This document shows positions 41,433-54,300 of a stretch of 64,000 nt of DNA, one piece after another. The stretch covers positions 1 to 64,000 of the forward strand of contig JAEHOE010000215.1 of assembly GCA_016858145.1 (NCBI GenBank). Reading direction: 5' to 3'. The stretch's first letter is position 1, and each line of letters begins with the position of its first letter. Under the pieces are notes generated by a model. That model worked only from the letters and a program-made list of their open reading frames with translations, made no database searches and was not told where the DNA came from. Source of the stretch: Edaphochlamys debaryana. Lineage: Eukaryota > Chlorophyta > Chlorophyceae > Chlamydomonadales. The translations under genes and the position numbers were made by a program.

Positions 41433-42863
41433 TTACTGGTCCTCGACGGGGGCATTCGGCGGCGCCAGGGCTGCGGGGCTGCCGCTGCCGCCGCCACCGC
41501 CGCTGCCGCTGCCGCCGCCGCCGGCCAGGCCCTCCCCGCCAGTCTCCGAGTTGTGCTCCATGCCGGACGCCCCGGTCCCGCGGAGCTCCCCCTCCTCCTC
41601 CGACCCCTCGTCCATCGCGAGAGCCGCCACCGCCTCGGCGGTCTCCCGTGCCGGGTCGGCCGTCGGCCTCTTGGGCGGCCGCCCCTCCGGCGTGCCAGCC
41701 GCTGACTTGGGCCGCTCCCTGGCGCCCCCGACGCGTTGCGGCAGGGGGCTGGCCTGCCGGTCGGTCTCCGTCACCCCTCCCTGCGGGCCCTGGCTCGTGC
41801 TGCTGGTCGCGGCGGGGGCGGGGGCAGTGGGGGCCTCCACCGCCTGCGCCGCCTTCCGCTCGCGCTCGCGCTGCAGCTGCGCCTGCACCATGGCCTTCTG
41901 CTGCTGCGCTGCCTTGCGCGCCGGCTCCGCCTTGGGTTTGGCCTCCTCCGCCTTGGCTTTGGCCTCCTCCGCCGCCGCCTTGGCTGCAGCTGCCGCCGCT
42001 GCCGCCTTCCGCTGCGCCTCCGCCGCCTCCTTGCGCTGCTGCTCCTCCTCGGCCGCCCTGCGCTGCTCCTCCGCCGCCGCAGCCTTGCGCTGCTGCTCCT
42101 CCGCCGCAGCCTTGCGCTGCTGCTCCTCCGCCGCAGCCTTGCGCTGCTGCTCCGTTGCGGCCGCCTTACGCTGCTGCTCCTCCGCCGCCGCCTTGCGCTG
42201 CTGCTCCGCCGCTGCCTTCACTGCCTCGGCGGCCGCGGCCTTGGCCCTGGCCACCGCCTCCTCCGCCGCCTTCGTCCGGGTGGCCGCCGCCTCCACAAGG
42301 TTGTGGCGGCCGTACGCCTCGTCGTCGAAGATGGATGCCAGCAGGCTGAAGGCAACCTCCTCCCCGTCCATCACCTCCAGCAGCTGTGGGGTGCCCGGCT
42401 TGCCGTCTCGAAGGGCTCCCAGCAGCAGCGTGTCCGCCGGGACCGTCACCAGCATGCGGTCCAGCACCGCCGCCTGGGAGTTGTACTCGATGTATCGCTG
42501 AGCGTGCGAGACATCGGTCACCCCTAGCGCGTTGCGCACCAGGTCGTAGTGAACCTCCATGCTGAGCTCCGCCGGCAGTCCGCTGACGTCTACCCAGATG
42601 GGCTGCGGCTTGAGTGGCCTGTTGCTCAACCTCACCAGCCATGCAAACTCTTTGAAGCCCGGGACCGCGGGCACCCGCAGGTAGCTTCGCTCATCGAGCC
42701 TCTCCTTGAGTTTCTCCACCCGCTCGCTGCTCATCATGTAGTCGAGGGTGACGCGTACCCTTGGCAGCCTTCCGTTGGGGCCGCCAAAGCCCGCGCCTTC
42801 CAGTTTCACTCCGCGGACCATGCCGAAGGTCTCCAGGTCCGGTGCCTCGCCTTTCTCCGGCAT
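41433..42863 (-). CDS. LINE ORF1 protein
   Basis: 476 aa from ATG at 42863 (frame open upstream to about 43016) to the stop at 41433. The first 200 residues are a globular part that may correspond to the RNA-binding domain of ORF1 proteins. A long Ala/Glu/Gln/Lys repeat follows (EEQQRKAAA units, at least six), predicted as coiled coil for multimerisation, then a Pro/Gly/Ser-rich tail with GGGGSGSGGGGGSGS. The family function is RNA binding and chaperoning of the retrotransposition particle. Uninterrupted, in contrast to ORF2. Confidence 0.75.
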   Translation of the reverse strand: MPEKGEAPDLETFGMVRGVKLEGAGFGGPNGRLPRVRVTLDYMMSSERVEKLKERLDERSYLRVPAVPGFKEFAWLVRLSNRPLKPQPIWVDVSGLPAELSMEVHYDLVRNALGVTDVSHAQRYIEYNSQAAVLDRMLVTVPADTLLLGALRDGKPGTPQLLEVMDGEEVAFSLLASIFDDEAYGRHNLVEAAATRTKAAEEAVARAKAAAAEAVKAAAEQQRKAAAEEQQRKAAATEQQRKAAAEEQQRKAAAEEQQRKAAAAEEQRRAAEEEQQRKEAAEAQRKAAAAAAAAKAAAEEAKAKAEEAKPKAEPARKAAQQQKAMVQAQLQRERERKAAQAVEAPTAPAPAATSSTSQGPQGGVTETDRQASPLPQRVGGARERPKSAAGTPEGRPPKRPTADPARETAEAVAALAMDEGSEEEGELRGTGASGMEHNSETGGEGLAGGGGSGSGGGGGSGSPAALAPPNAPVEDQ

Positions 42864-43096
42864 TATCTCTCGCAGCGCTGGAAATGTCTGATGTGAGCGT
42901 GTATTTGGAGTATCCGGTAATGATGGCTGTGGCCGAGACCGCGACGAGTGTTTTGATGTGCGCTGTGGGCTTGCTCTTGACTTTGACCGCAGGTGGGCGG
43001 TGCGACCGGCCGCCACCGGTCACACCGGTAGCGGCCATTTGCTCAGTGCAGCGGTTTATGGGACTGGGGGGTTGGCTATGTGGCTATGTGGCTAGG

Positions 43097-43180
43097 GCGC
43101 AGGCCAGGCGACCCTGTGTTAGCCCCCACCTCGCAGGCCAGGCGCAGGCCAGGCGACCCTGTGTTTGCCCCCACCTCGGC
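43097..43180. repeat. Tandem repeat, period about 46 bp
   Basis: Two copies of GCGCAGGCCAGGCGACCCTG followed by TGTT.GCCCCCACCTC, immediately upstream (5') of the LINE. Confidence 0.8.
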
Positions 43181-43259
43181 GATGAGCATTGCTGGCACCT
43201 GCCTTCCTCCTCGTGCGTTGCGGCAGCGGCTACATCGACTCGTTCAGCTGCATCCCCCG
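43168..43259. repeat. Dispersed repeat, inverted relative to 57000-57098
   Basis: About 90 bases whose reverse complement recurs at 57000-57098 (shared features: CAGCAATG, TCGCCGAGG, GTAGCCGCTGCCGCAACGC, GGGGGATGCAGCTGAA). It is probably a fragment of the same mobile family. Confidence 0.7.
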
Positions 43260-44006
43260 TCAACGTCTTGACCACGCTGCATGGCCCCTGCCCCCGTCAA
43301 TGTCTTGGCTACTCACTCTGTAGTTGCCCTTAGTGCCGCACACAAGATCTCGTACGTTGATTGTCGCTGACAGCTCCGGCATACGTACATTTCCCAAGCT
43401 TTACGTCCCAATGTCCAGGGGCCAACTCGGCGGCTCCGACCTCCTCCAGGGCACGCCGTCACCGTACACAGCAGCGTCGACCCTGGCATCCTACGTCATG
43501 GCGGGGCGTTCCATTGCCTGTTATCTCGACCCGCCCCCTCATCACAACGTTCCCTCGCCTCCCGCCCACCCCACTACCGCCCCCTGCCAAACATAGCCAC
43601 GCCAGCCACGCCGCCGGCTCCAATGCGTACCGTACCACCCTCTCATGGAGACATACGCATGTGCTGTCGTCCCCAGCGCCGCCTGCCGTCCCGTGAGCAA
43701 CCCGACGGAGATGGCTCCTGCTCGGCGTGGCCCCCTTCGTCGTCAGGTAATGGCGTCGACATGCCTTCATGGTGCATGCCGGCTTCGCCTCCACAATGCG
43801 GCGCTCAGTTTGCCCGAACAGCGCCGCACTCCCGAGCAGGGACAACGTGCGGTGCCCAGCGCGCCCACTAGCATCCAAACTCCGCTGCTGCCCCCCAAGC
43901 CCCCCCCTGCACCCACAGATACTGGCTGCTGGGTGGGCCCTGCCCGGAGGCTATGACCGGTGCTCGGCTAGCGGCTGGGGCTGCGACACCATAGGCCTAG
44001 CTAGGC
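43260..44006. other. Gap between LINE and NUP50 gene
   Basis: Contains the second copy of the dispersed short repeat (43559-43614) and a nested palindrome of CCTAGCTAGG/CCTAAGCTAGG at 43995-44016. No gene supported. Confidence 0.45.
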
Positions 44007-47000
44007 CTAAGCTAGGACTGGGGCTCGGGCGGCACCAGACCGTGCAGCTGGACGCCACACAGCGCTTGCGCCGCCACGGCCAAAGGCTGTGTGCCCAGCC
44101 CGGCGAGCCCTCTGCTTGACTCGTCTTGGAGGTCACACCGTTGGGCGCGGCCTCCGCCGTGCTCTCTCCCCCCAAGGTTGACCTCCGCATCCTCTCCTGC
44201 GCAGATTCGCGCAAGGCGACGCAGCGTGGCGTCGCTCATACCTCGGCCGCAGCGTCCTTCTTGTCGTCCTGCAGGCGAGGGGCCGTACACGGGGCCGTAC
44301 GATGAGCTGTCGTAACATGCTGTAACACGTGCGCGCAGTGCCGTGCTGCCTATACCACAGCCCTTACACCCGCCACCAGCACTGCCCGCCTCCCGTGCAA
44401 CTGTGTTGCAGAGTGTTGCAGAGTGATTTTGTTTTCACCAAGAGACGCCCCATGCCCACAAGTCCCTCTCCAGCCTACGCTGCATGGAGAACGCACACAC
44501 GCGGCGGTTCACCCCGCCTAAAGCTTCCCTCGGCTCAAGCGAGCAGCCATTCACACGCACGCACCTGCCCGTTGGCGTGCGACTGCTTCGCCTTCTCCAG
44601 CGCCGCCAGCAGGGCCAGGATCTTGTCCTCGCCCTTGCAGCGGAAGGCCCAGGTGCGGACCAGGCCGGCGGCGGCCGAGGCGGCGGCGCCCTTGTCGTCG
44701 CCCTCCTCCGCCGCCGCCTTGGCCTCCTTGGCCTTGTCCCCCGCGGCCGAGGGGTCCGTCGCCGCCGCCGTGTTGACGCAGCCGAAGGAGACGCCGTTGG
44801 CGCCTTGCATGCGCTGCCGGGGGGGCGAAGGGAGGGAGGGGGTGGTTATCTTACAAACTGGAGAACGGAAGGAGAGAAGAGGTAGCTAGGGATAGGTGAG
44901 TGGGAGGGATGGGGTAGGGACGGGGCAGGTGGGCGAAGAGTTGGAGAGGGAAAATGAGCGGGTGTCGGCACGTGGGGCTGGGGCTACGCCGGTGCGGTCG
45001 GGAGCGGGGAGGGCACGGCGTGCAAAGCGAGGTCTGAGCGCCGGTATCGGGGCTGATGGCGCCCGGCACACAGACCTCAGCTCTGTGTTTCCCAAGTGAG
45101 GTCAAGTCCGGAGCACACGCCCCTCCCTCACTGCCCTTGCACGCCTCCTGCCGCTCACGGCCCCCGCCCCCACCTGCACGGCCATGGAGGGGGTGACCCG
45201 GGCGTTGAGCAGCAGCCGCAGGTTGCCCGACTGGGGGAGGAGGTGGAGAGGAGCGGGGAGGGCAGGAGGGCGGGGTCGGGTAAGGGTTGTTGTTTGGAGG
45301 GCAAAGGCGAGAGGACGCGGAACTCTCACCCTGTCTCGTGCTCCAGAGGCGCTCCCCCCATCCTGAGCCTGCACGCAGGGCTCCCTGCCGCACCCTCGCT
45401 CCCCGCCTCCTGGCAACCCTGCCATGCCTGCCGCTGGGCGCCCCTGTTTGCCCATACCCTTGGCTGGCCGCAGCACCGCTGCAGGCCCTCAAACCTGCCT
45501 CCCCACACGTCGCCCCTTGACTCCCCACTTCCGCACGAGCGGACGATGGCAGCCCCTTAGGCACACGCCCGCACGCCCACACCGGACCGGCCGGCCAATC
45601 GCCGCCCCGCGCTTCCCAGGCGCATGCGAGCAGCCTTGTAGCCCCCCCCCCACACACACACCTGGCGCATGAGCATGCGGGACGTGGCCCCGTCCCCCGC
45701 CACATTGATGCGGAGCTCGCCGCCGCCCCGCTCGCGCCACTTCCCGGCCGCACTGTCGTACTCGAACAGCTTGCCGGTCTCTGGGGGCGAGGGGGGGTGG
45801 GCGGGTGGGGTGGAGGGTGACGAGGGCGGGAGGAGGGAGGTGTCGGGGTGGGGCACGGCGCGCACAAGCCCGCTGCAGTTGTCGTGCTGCAGGCGGGTTG
45901 CGACCCCAGCCCTAACCCGTCCCTCCATCCCAGCCCTTTGGTCAACCTCGCGCCGCACCCCTACCGCTTCTTACCTGCTCGCAAGCCCCCCGCTCCCTCC
46001 CGCCGCATGTAAGGTATTTGCCCCTAGTTTACCCACCCGCTGCCCCTTCCCTCACCCAAAGCGATACTCTGCTCAGGTCGTCCCCCAGGCCCGTTTCTCT
46101 CCCCCTGGCCGCCCCTCCCACTTTCGCTGCAACCCCTCCCACAAGCACACCACACTCACCCGCAAAAATAGTCTGCTCGCTTTCCTCGCCCGTCACCTTG
46201 GCCACCACAGCCAGCTGCACCACGGGCTTGATGGAAGGGTCCTCGGCGGGCTCGAAGGCCTCCGGCCGCTCCCCCTCGCCCCCCTCGCCGCCCTCACCGC
46301 CCGCCCCAGACGACGCGCCGCCGCCCACCCCGGCGCCAAACAGGGGCCCGCCCAGGCTGCCCCCGGCCGGGTCCAGCTTGGGGAAGGAAAAGCTCGCGCC
46401 GCCGAACGGCGCGGAGCCGGTGGCGGAGCCGAAGAGCCCGCCGCCGGTCGCGCCGCCGGCGGATCCGAACAGGCCGCCGCCGGTCGCACCGCCGGCGGAG
46501 CCGAACAGGCCGCCGGCGCTGGCGGCGCCCGAGCCCGAGCCGCCAAAACCGCCGAAGTTAAAACCGCCACCGCCGCCGCCCGAGGGGCCGCCGGCCGCCA
46601 GAGAAGCAAAACCGGAGGTGGTGCCCGAGCTGCCGCCGAAGATGGAGCCACCGGGGACGGGAGCGGGGGCGCCCGTGGGGGAGGACGAGGGCTTGGCCTC
46701 CTGGGAGCACACGGGGAGCAGGGCACGAGGCACGAGAGCCGAGGCGTGAGGCGTTAGGCAAGGGGGAGAGAGACGTGGATGCCGGCGGGAGCGCTGTTGT
46801 GCGACATGGCAAGGGCATGTCTTCGGAGGCGTGTGGGAGCGCTAAGGACGGGCCCCCAGCCCCCGGGCGCTGCGCCTGCGCCTCTCACCGCGTCCTTAGC
46901 GCCCGCCTCGGCGCCGCCCTCCTTGGCCTCGGGGGCCGCCGCCTTGGCCTCCGCGGCAGCTTCGGCAGGCTGGGCCGCCTCGGCGCCCTCCTTCGCCTGC

Positions 47001-47880
47001 ACCGCACGGAACAGGCAGACGCCCGCACGTGAGGACGGCGTTGGCCGGCCACGCTCCCAGGCCCCAAATCCCCCAGTGGATGAGGTTCTGGCCGCGGAAC
47101 CCATGGACGCCGGCCGGCTACGCTCCCAGCAAGTCGGACCGAACATTGTCGAGCCCTGGCAGCATGGCTGGGTAGGTCAGGAGTCCAGGAACCGTTAACC
47201 AGGCCCTACCTCGGCAGGGGCCTCCGTGTCAGCTGTGGGCTTGGCCTCCGCCGGCGGCGCTGCCGGCGCCGCAGACGTCAGCGCTATCCCCGCGAAGGGG
47301 TTGGAGCCTGCGGTGGGAGCTGCCGCCGGCGCGCCGCTGGGACCACCGCCCCCCGCTCCACGCCGCACGTGCACCTTCCTCCGCTCCCGACTGGCTGTTG
47401 CGTCCGCGGTCCAGCTGCCCGGGTCAACGCTCTGCGGGGGGTGCGCACCAATCGTTGTGTGAGGCACCAGCCGCAGCAACCCGGCACCGGTAAGCGAGGG
47501 CAAGTGCTCCCTGCTGTTGCTGCGCTACGTCCTGGCTTCATCATGCACGTCGCGCTTTTTACCCGCTGAACGCAATTCACCCCGCGCCCGACAGCCAGCC
47601 CTTTGCTGCAGTGGTAGCCCTCCCTGGGAGCTCTAGCAGGCACCCGCGTGCCAGCTTGAGACTATGCAGGGTCTCCTCGCTCCTCCAGCGCGCGGCTGGA
47701 GCAGATCTCCGCGAGCGCGCCTTTGCGGGCTCGGGCTCTGCTTTCGCCCTGCAGAGCCCAGTATCCAACAGCGCTACGCACCGGCTGGTCATCATCATCG
47801 GGGTCGTCGCGGTCTCTCCCGCCTCCCGCCCGCTTCTTCGCGGCGGGCTGCATATTGTCGCTCGGGCGCTCGTCGCCCAT
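44007..47880 (-). CDS. NUP50: NUP50-type nucleoporin with Ran-binding domain
   Basis: Model of 508 aa: exons 47782-47880, 47210-47431, 46889-46996, 46160-46700, 45662-45780, 45174-45230, 44565-44813, 44241-44267 and a tentative last exon 44007-44111. NUP50 sits at the nuclear pore basket and helps importin-driven transport and Ran cycling. Visible: basic/acidic N-terminus with KKR, the RERRKVHVRR segment typical of NUP50 N-termini, NPFAG, an FG-repeat stretch (GGLFGSAGGATG repeats, FNFGGFGG), then a RanBP1-type domain: FEYDSAAGKWRERGGGELRI, RMLMRQ, LRLLLNARVTP, VSFGCVN, TWAFRCK. Exons through 44241 are solid; the last exon is inferred only from phase and an acceptor. Head-to-head with the RING gene at 48322. 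Confidence 0.85.
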
Positions 47881-48321
47881 GTTTGTTAGGTGGGGTCGAC
47901 GGACTTGTAATACGGCTATGAACCTGTGCTGCGATGGGCAGGTTTGGTGCGCAAGGAGCCCACGTCCTCGGAGGGCATCCCGGCGGATGGGTCGGTCGGA
48001 GTCAAGGGTGCAAACGAGGGCCCCACGCGACGTCAAACTCGTTCGTGCTAGCTCTTATATCTGACGCCACCGAGATAGGGAGAAGGCGAGGTGACGCTCT
48101 CCGACCCGACCAGACTAAACCCCTCGCCTGACGCCTTACAGCCAGCCCACGCGCCCGTGTGTAGTTGTACGTGTCTGCCAAGAAGTACCACTTCTGGAGA
48201 GCTACCGAGTGACTTAGGGCAGAGAGGGCAGACAGGGCAGACCGAGCGCTGTGCGCGCTGGCTGGGCGGTGCTACGCAATGACCTGCTGAGGAGCTCGAA
48301 AGGGGCCTTCCGGTCGGGGGA
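47881..48321. promoter_or_regulatory. Divergent promoter region NUP50 / RING ligase
   Basis: About 440 bases between the NUP50 ATG (-) and the first candidate ATG of the RING gene (+). No clear TATA box in either direction. Shared regulation is possible but unproven. Confidence 0.35.
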
Positions 48322-51300
48322 ATGCCCGTAAGTTCCTTCCTGCGCGTCAGCGCGCTCACACACGGGCCTATGTCAAACATTCTCGTGCTCCTGACAGCCC
48401 CCCATACCGCTCGCTGCTGTCGCAATAGAAGAGAGTTACATACAAGCCGCTCGCCGAGGGATAGAGTGGCGATGGCGTGGGGTAACCTGGGCCGCAGCTC
48501 GGTTGCGTTTTCGGCCTCCGCGTCGCCCTGCACGCGCCGGCGCTCCAGGGCAGCGGGTTACGGTCCATACGCTCGCGTGCTACCTGGCGCTCTGCGGACT
48601 GACCTCCAGCGCCCACGGATGCGCTCATGCGTGCCCCCTGGGCAGTACGTGCCGAGCAGCCCAGCCCGAACGCGCGTACGCTTGTGCTGCGTCGCCTACC
48701 AACACGCCGTTAGAGCCATCATTCTAGCGACCTGCCCGTGTCAGCCCACCCCCCATCCCCCACGCCCTCCCCGCCTCCCGCGACCCCCCTTCCTCACCCC
48801 CACCCACCCCCCCGCTTCCTCAACCCACCCCCCCGCCTCCCCCACCAGGGCTGCGGCTTCCTGGGGTGCCTCGGCGTCTTCCGCAAGCCCACGCCCTCTC
48901 TCGATGGTTCCACGGGCCGGACCAGCTCCAGCGGAGGCGGGGGCGGGGGAGGGCCGGGGGACCGCCACAGCAGCGCCGGGGAGCGCCTGCACAGGAATTC
49001 CCGCAACCCCGGCGGCCTAGGCGCCTCCTCCGTGGGGGGGCCGGGCGCGGGCGACGCCGGGGACGCCCGGGCGGCGGCGGCGGGGCTGTCTGGGGCGGCG
49101 GCGATGGCGCAGGTGGGGCGGCTCGGAGGGAGGGAGGTGGGGGATGGCGCTGAGGCTCCGCTATGGTCCCGTCGCCAGGGCGTAGGGCTGCAGTGCAGTG
49201 CTAGGGCGTGACGTCGCTAGGGCGGAGGTTGCCGCCGCCGGGACCGGCCCGTGCGAGTCCTCTGCCGGCCCAGCTGCCAAGCCACCAGACCCGACTGCAC
49301 CCCTCTGCATCGGGTGCACAAACCCGAGGGGGCACGGCTTGACTGCGGGGCGCAGCACGCCTGGCTGGATCCGTTGCTTGGAGTTATGCCATTGCCTCGT
49401 CCCGACCATCGGCCCATTGAGAGCTTTCATCCCTCCTCCCTTGAACCCCGACCTCTCCCCAAACTCCCCCCTCGTGCAGTACGAGGGCGACGGCGCCCCC
49501 CCCACCGCCGCCGCCCTGGCCGCCGCCACTCAGCCCGCGTCCCTCGTGAAGATGGAGCGGGGTGCGGGCGGGGGCCGGCGCACCCCCCTGCATGCGGCGG
49601 CGGAGCGGGGGCAGCTGCACGTGCTGTCGGCGCTGATCGAGAGGCGAGGCGGGGGAGGGGGAGGGGCAAGGGAGGAGGGGGCACTTGAGGCAGGGAGAGG
49701 GCGGGTGTGCTACGGTGTGGTGTGGGGCGTTCGCGGTTGAGGCCGCAGGTACGCCGGAGCGGTGAACGGTGTGGCTGCAGGAGCGGGCCTCTGTCGGTCC
49801 TAGGTCAGGGCCAGTCGTGTACCAAGATCGGGTGTCGGCACTCCCCAGCCCTGCTCGTTCCCCCTGGTGTGCAGTACATGCGCCCCCCCCCTGCCCTGCT
49901 CCCCGAAATGAGAGGCCACCCTCCGCCTTCCTCGTGTAATCACGTGCCCTCCCCCCCCCCCGCGTCCTCCCTCCCCCTTCCCGTTCCCCGCCCGCAGCCT
50001 CTGCTGCTCGGCCACGGCCGTAATGCTGATCGAGGCCGCAGAATCCGGATCCAGCCCGGGATCCGGCAACGGATCGCGGCCGCGGCGCGCCGGGTCCAGC
50101 GTCGATGGCGCCGACGGGTCCCTGGGATCTGGCCCCGACGGAGGGGGCGGGGGCGGCGGCGGGGACTTCCCTCTGGGCCCCCCGGGTGCGGGGGGCGCCC
50201 CATTGGCCCCCGACCAGTACATTCAGTTCCACCTCAACATGCAGGCGAGTGGGGGCAGGGAGGGGGGGGAGGGAAGGAGGGGGGAGAGAGGGAGAGAGTG
50301 GGGGGGGCAGGGACGGGGGAAGATGGAAGGAGGGGGGAGAGGGAAGGGGGCGGCTACTGCTGTGGCACAGGCCTTTGCCGAGGGCGTGCGTGAAGCTGAG
50401 CGGTAATTGGCCCACTGTAGGTCTGGTTCGTGCCAGCCCACACCTCCACCCCCACCCCCTCCCACTCCACCATCCGCTTCACCCCCCATTCCACCATCCG
50501 CTTCACACCTCCACCCCCGCCCCCACCCCAGGACGCCGAGGGCACCACGGCCCTCTCCCTGGCCTGCCGCCACGGCCACGTGGACTGCTGCCGCCTGCTG
50601 CTGGCCAACGGGGCGGGCAGGGCGCTGGCGGACGCGCGGGGGAACACGCCGCTGCACTACGCGGCGCTGAGGGGTGAGGGGCTTGGGGGATGGAGGGGGT
50701 AGCGGGGAGGGTGGGTTTGGAAGAGGGGGTGCCGTTCCTCGGGTCCCCTTCCTAGCCCCCCTTCCCCGGCGCCGCGTGTACCTGGGCCTTGGAGGTACTA
50801 CCACATTTCGAGCACATGACTCATGCCCCTCAACATGCCTGTGACTAACGCATTACGGATGAAGCGTTACTCATGCTCCCCACCCCCCCACCCCAACCCC
50901 AGGCCACCTGGGCGTGCTGTTCATGCTGCTGGACGAGTTCATGGAGGCGGCACAGCAGGAGGAGATGGCGGGGTGAGGGGGGCTGGGGGGCGTGTGTGGG
51001 GGGGGGTGCGAGAGGTTGCGGCCGGGGGAGGGGCGCTGCCTCGGGCCGGCGGGCGGCGGGTTCTCGGGTGGCCCGAGCCCGAGGGGCCTCTTGCAGCGAC
51101 GCGCGCAGGCTTTCGTTTTATCCTCACGCTTCTACTACACCCCTCTTCTTCCTGCCTCCTCGTCCCTGCGCGATCGGCCGGTCGGGGGTCCGAGGCCGCG
51201 TTGCCCCTTGCGGCACCAGGCCTAGCCAAAACTTTACCTTGGCTTAGCTCAAACAAGCCCCCCCCCCCGCAGCTACGTGGACGCCCGTAACCACGCGGGC

Positions 51301-54300
51301 TGCACCCCCCTGCATTACGCCGTGTGGGGGCGTCAATCGGGGAGCGTGCAGGCGAGGCGGGGGAGGGGCAGGGGCAGGAGGGGATGCCGTGGGGGAAAAG
51401 GGGCCTGGAGCGGGGCTTGAGGTGCGGGACAGCGGGAGGGCACGGAGGGGGTGTCCCCTTGGGGTGTAGACTTCTAGACAGCATCGGGAGACAACCCATC
51501 TTTCCTTGCCTTTTCCGGCTGCCTGCTGGTGACCTCAACCCCACCCCACCCCACTCCACCCCCGCCCCCACCCCACTAAACCCCACCCCTCCCCACCCCA
51601 CCCCACTAAACCCCGCCCGACCCAACGCGCTAAACCCAACCCACCCCCCAGGTCCTGCTGCAGCACGGGGCCGACGTGCTGCCCAGGAACAGCCGCCCCG
51701 CGCAGGTGGGGGCGGGGGGCTGTGGGGAGCGGAGGGGCTGCAAGGGAGGCGGGCCCCGGGACTTCGGAGTGGGTTGGGGCCCGCCCCGGGCCCTGAATCC
51801 CCGACCCAGGCCCGGGGCCTGCCCTAGCATGCCACACGGTGTCTGTGCTGGAGAGGCCCTGCGGGGACGGCCGCGGTGCTCCCTACACGGGACTTGGGTG
51901 GCCGCAATGGGCGGCGCGTGCTTGGGGCTGCCTCATCCGCGTTCACGCCGTGGGGCCCTGTGTGCCCCCTCTTCCCCACACCTGGCCCAACTCCTCCCCT
52001 TGCCCCTCCCCGTCTCTACCCCCCCCCTGTCAGGAGCTGACCCCCGCCGTCATGGTGGTTGGATCCACACCCCTGCACCTGGCGGCGGCCCGGGGCCACG
52101 TGGAGATCTGCCGTATCCTGCTCAAGACCTTCGTGAGTCACGGGCACGGCACGTGGGATGGGGGAAGAGGAAGGACAGGGGGGGGAGAGGGGAAGGGGCC
52201 AAGGAAACTGGAGGGAAGGATAAGGGGAACGGAGGACAAGGACAGCCGTCAAAGGCAGCTCAGTGCGAGAGGTTCTTCAGGAGTCTACCCATGGACCGGG
52301 TCAGTCCGGGCTTGCGCCCAGCACCGGGCCCGGGCGGGAAGGCGCGAGTGAGTCGGACCGCGGCAGTCCGACCCGGCACACCCACCGCGTGTCTCGTCAA
52401 CCTTACGTACCGATGGCCCCTCGCCGCGCCTCCCCGCACAGCTGCGATAAAGCGTGGGGCTCAGTAAGAGCGAGACGGGCGATCGCGGAAGCCGTGAAAG
52501 CGAAAGTACGGCGGACCAGCGACCCTTTGTTTGGGGTGGGGGTGCACCTCCGATTCACCCGGCCTGCTAGTCGCGCTGGCCTCGCAAAGCTCTGCCTCTA
52601 CGCACACACACGCGCGACACACATGCCAGCTGCGCCGTTCAGCTTGTCAAGCTCCGTAGTCGCGAGCGTGAAGCATAAGCCGAGGCCAACACACGCCAAG
52701 CAGGCTCTGGGCTCCTCTTGCTACCACAGCTGTGCGCCGGCTTCCAGCGGACGCCAACAACAACCCTCCCTCCGGCTGCGTTAGAGCGCGGCCGACGCGT
52801 GCTGGGCCTGCGCCCGATGCGTTTTTCGACAGACTTGTGACCCCCCACAAAACCTACCTGCTCTGGGTGTGTTGTAACCACGCTACCGCTTGGACTTCCT
52901 GGTCTGGATCTCTTACCAACGACCCCCCCCCCCCATCACCCCCCCTGCCCCTTCCCCCCTGGAAGGCCGAGCGCGTGTTGGAGCCCCTGCAGCTGTCAGA
53001 GGAGGACCCCCAGCCGCCCACCCTGGCGGCGCTGGACCCGCGCGTGCAGCTCAACGCCAACGGCCACATGCCGTACCAGGTCGGTTGGCGCGACGGTTGG
53101 CGGTTTTCCGTTGCGGCACACGCGACGCACAGCCTTGGCGACGCCAGCCGGCACTCCTTCGCGCTTCAAGGGTGCCCCTGTCCGGGTCTATGCTGCCGCC
53201 GCCACCGCCCATAGCCTGGCCCTCGGTCTTGTGCTTTGGGCTTTGGGCTGCCCCTTGTCCACGCTCCGTTTCTCGTCCGCTCATCTTCCGTCCGCTCATC
53301 TTCCGTCCCGTCCGCAGGTGGCCCAGCGCCTGGGCTTCTACCCCCTAGCCATGCTGCTACGGCCCTCCATCCCCGTACTACGGCTCTTCAGCGAGGAGGA
53401 GCGTGCCGTACGGTTTTACGGCCCGCCGCCGCTGCGAGCGCTGGCGGCGGAGGCGCTCAACAAGAAGCTGCTGGCGGAGCTGGACGCCCTGGCGGCGGCG
53501 CCGCCGCCGCCGACGTCGGCGCCGACGTCACCGGCCAAGGCGGAGATCGCCGCGGCGGCCGCGGCGGCGGCGGTGGCGGCGCCGCCGTCGAGGTCGGGGA
53601 CGGGGCGGCGCGGCGCGCCGCCGCCGCTGAGCGTGCCGTCGGGGGAGATTGTCGCCATCGGCGGCGGCAGCGGGGGCGGCGGAGGCGCAACGGCGGCGCC
53701 GCAGTCGGCCCGCGGCGGCGGCGCCTTGCCGGCGGTGGCGGCGGAGGCGGGCTCCCCGGCCAGTGCCGGCGGCCGGGCGGGGCCGCGCCCGAGGACCCCG
53801 GCCGGCGCAACCACGCCCAACCGCGGTGCGCCGCCCCTGTCCCCCAGCCTCCTGTCCCCCATGGCCCTGACCCCTTCGACGCCCGCCGGGGCGCCCCAGT
53901 CGCCGTCAGCTGACGGCGCACGTGCCTCCCTGGCGGCGCGCGCGCCGTCGGCGCGCCGTTCGACTCCGCCGCGGCGCGATCGCTCGTCCAACGGGCTTAC
54001 GCCGGCGGCGGCACCGATGCTGGCGGCGCCGTCAGGCCGGGCGCCGGGGCAGCTAAGCGCCTCCGTCGCGGCGGCGGCGGCGGCGGCCTCCGCCGCCGCG
54101 TCCCCTTCGCATGCCGTCGTCATGAGCCTCCCGGGGCAGGCGGAGACGGAGGAGCTGGTGGCGGCGGCCGCCGCCGCCGCCGCCGCCGCCGCCGAGGATG
54201 CCACCGCCGCCGCCAATGTAACAGCCTCCACTGACAGCAGCGCCGCCGATGACGTCACCAGGGCGGCGGCGGCGGCGGTGGCAGCGCCGACGGCGGCGGC

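Larger units (their letters stand above)
37051..42863 (-). mobile_element. L1-like non-LTR retrotransposon (LINE), two ORFs, decayed
   Basis: On the minus strand ORF1 (42863 to 41433) is followed after 24 bases by ORF2 (41408 to 37051) with AP endonuclease, reverse transcriptase and a C-terminal zinc-knuckle-like region. This is the standard L1-clade layout. The 5' end probably extends to about 43020; the 3' end is somewhere in 36880-37050. No poly(A) tail or target-site duplication could be identified. Confidence 0.85.

Noticed and set aside
41419..42501. Plus-strand Ala/Ser/Cys-rich frame opposite LINE ORF1
   Set aside because: Mirror of the EEQQRKAAA coiled-coil repeat codons; no independent support.
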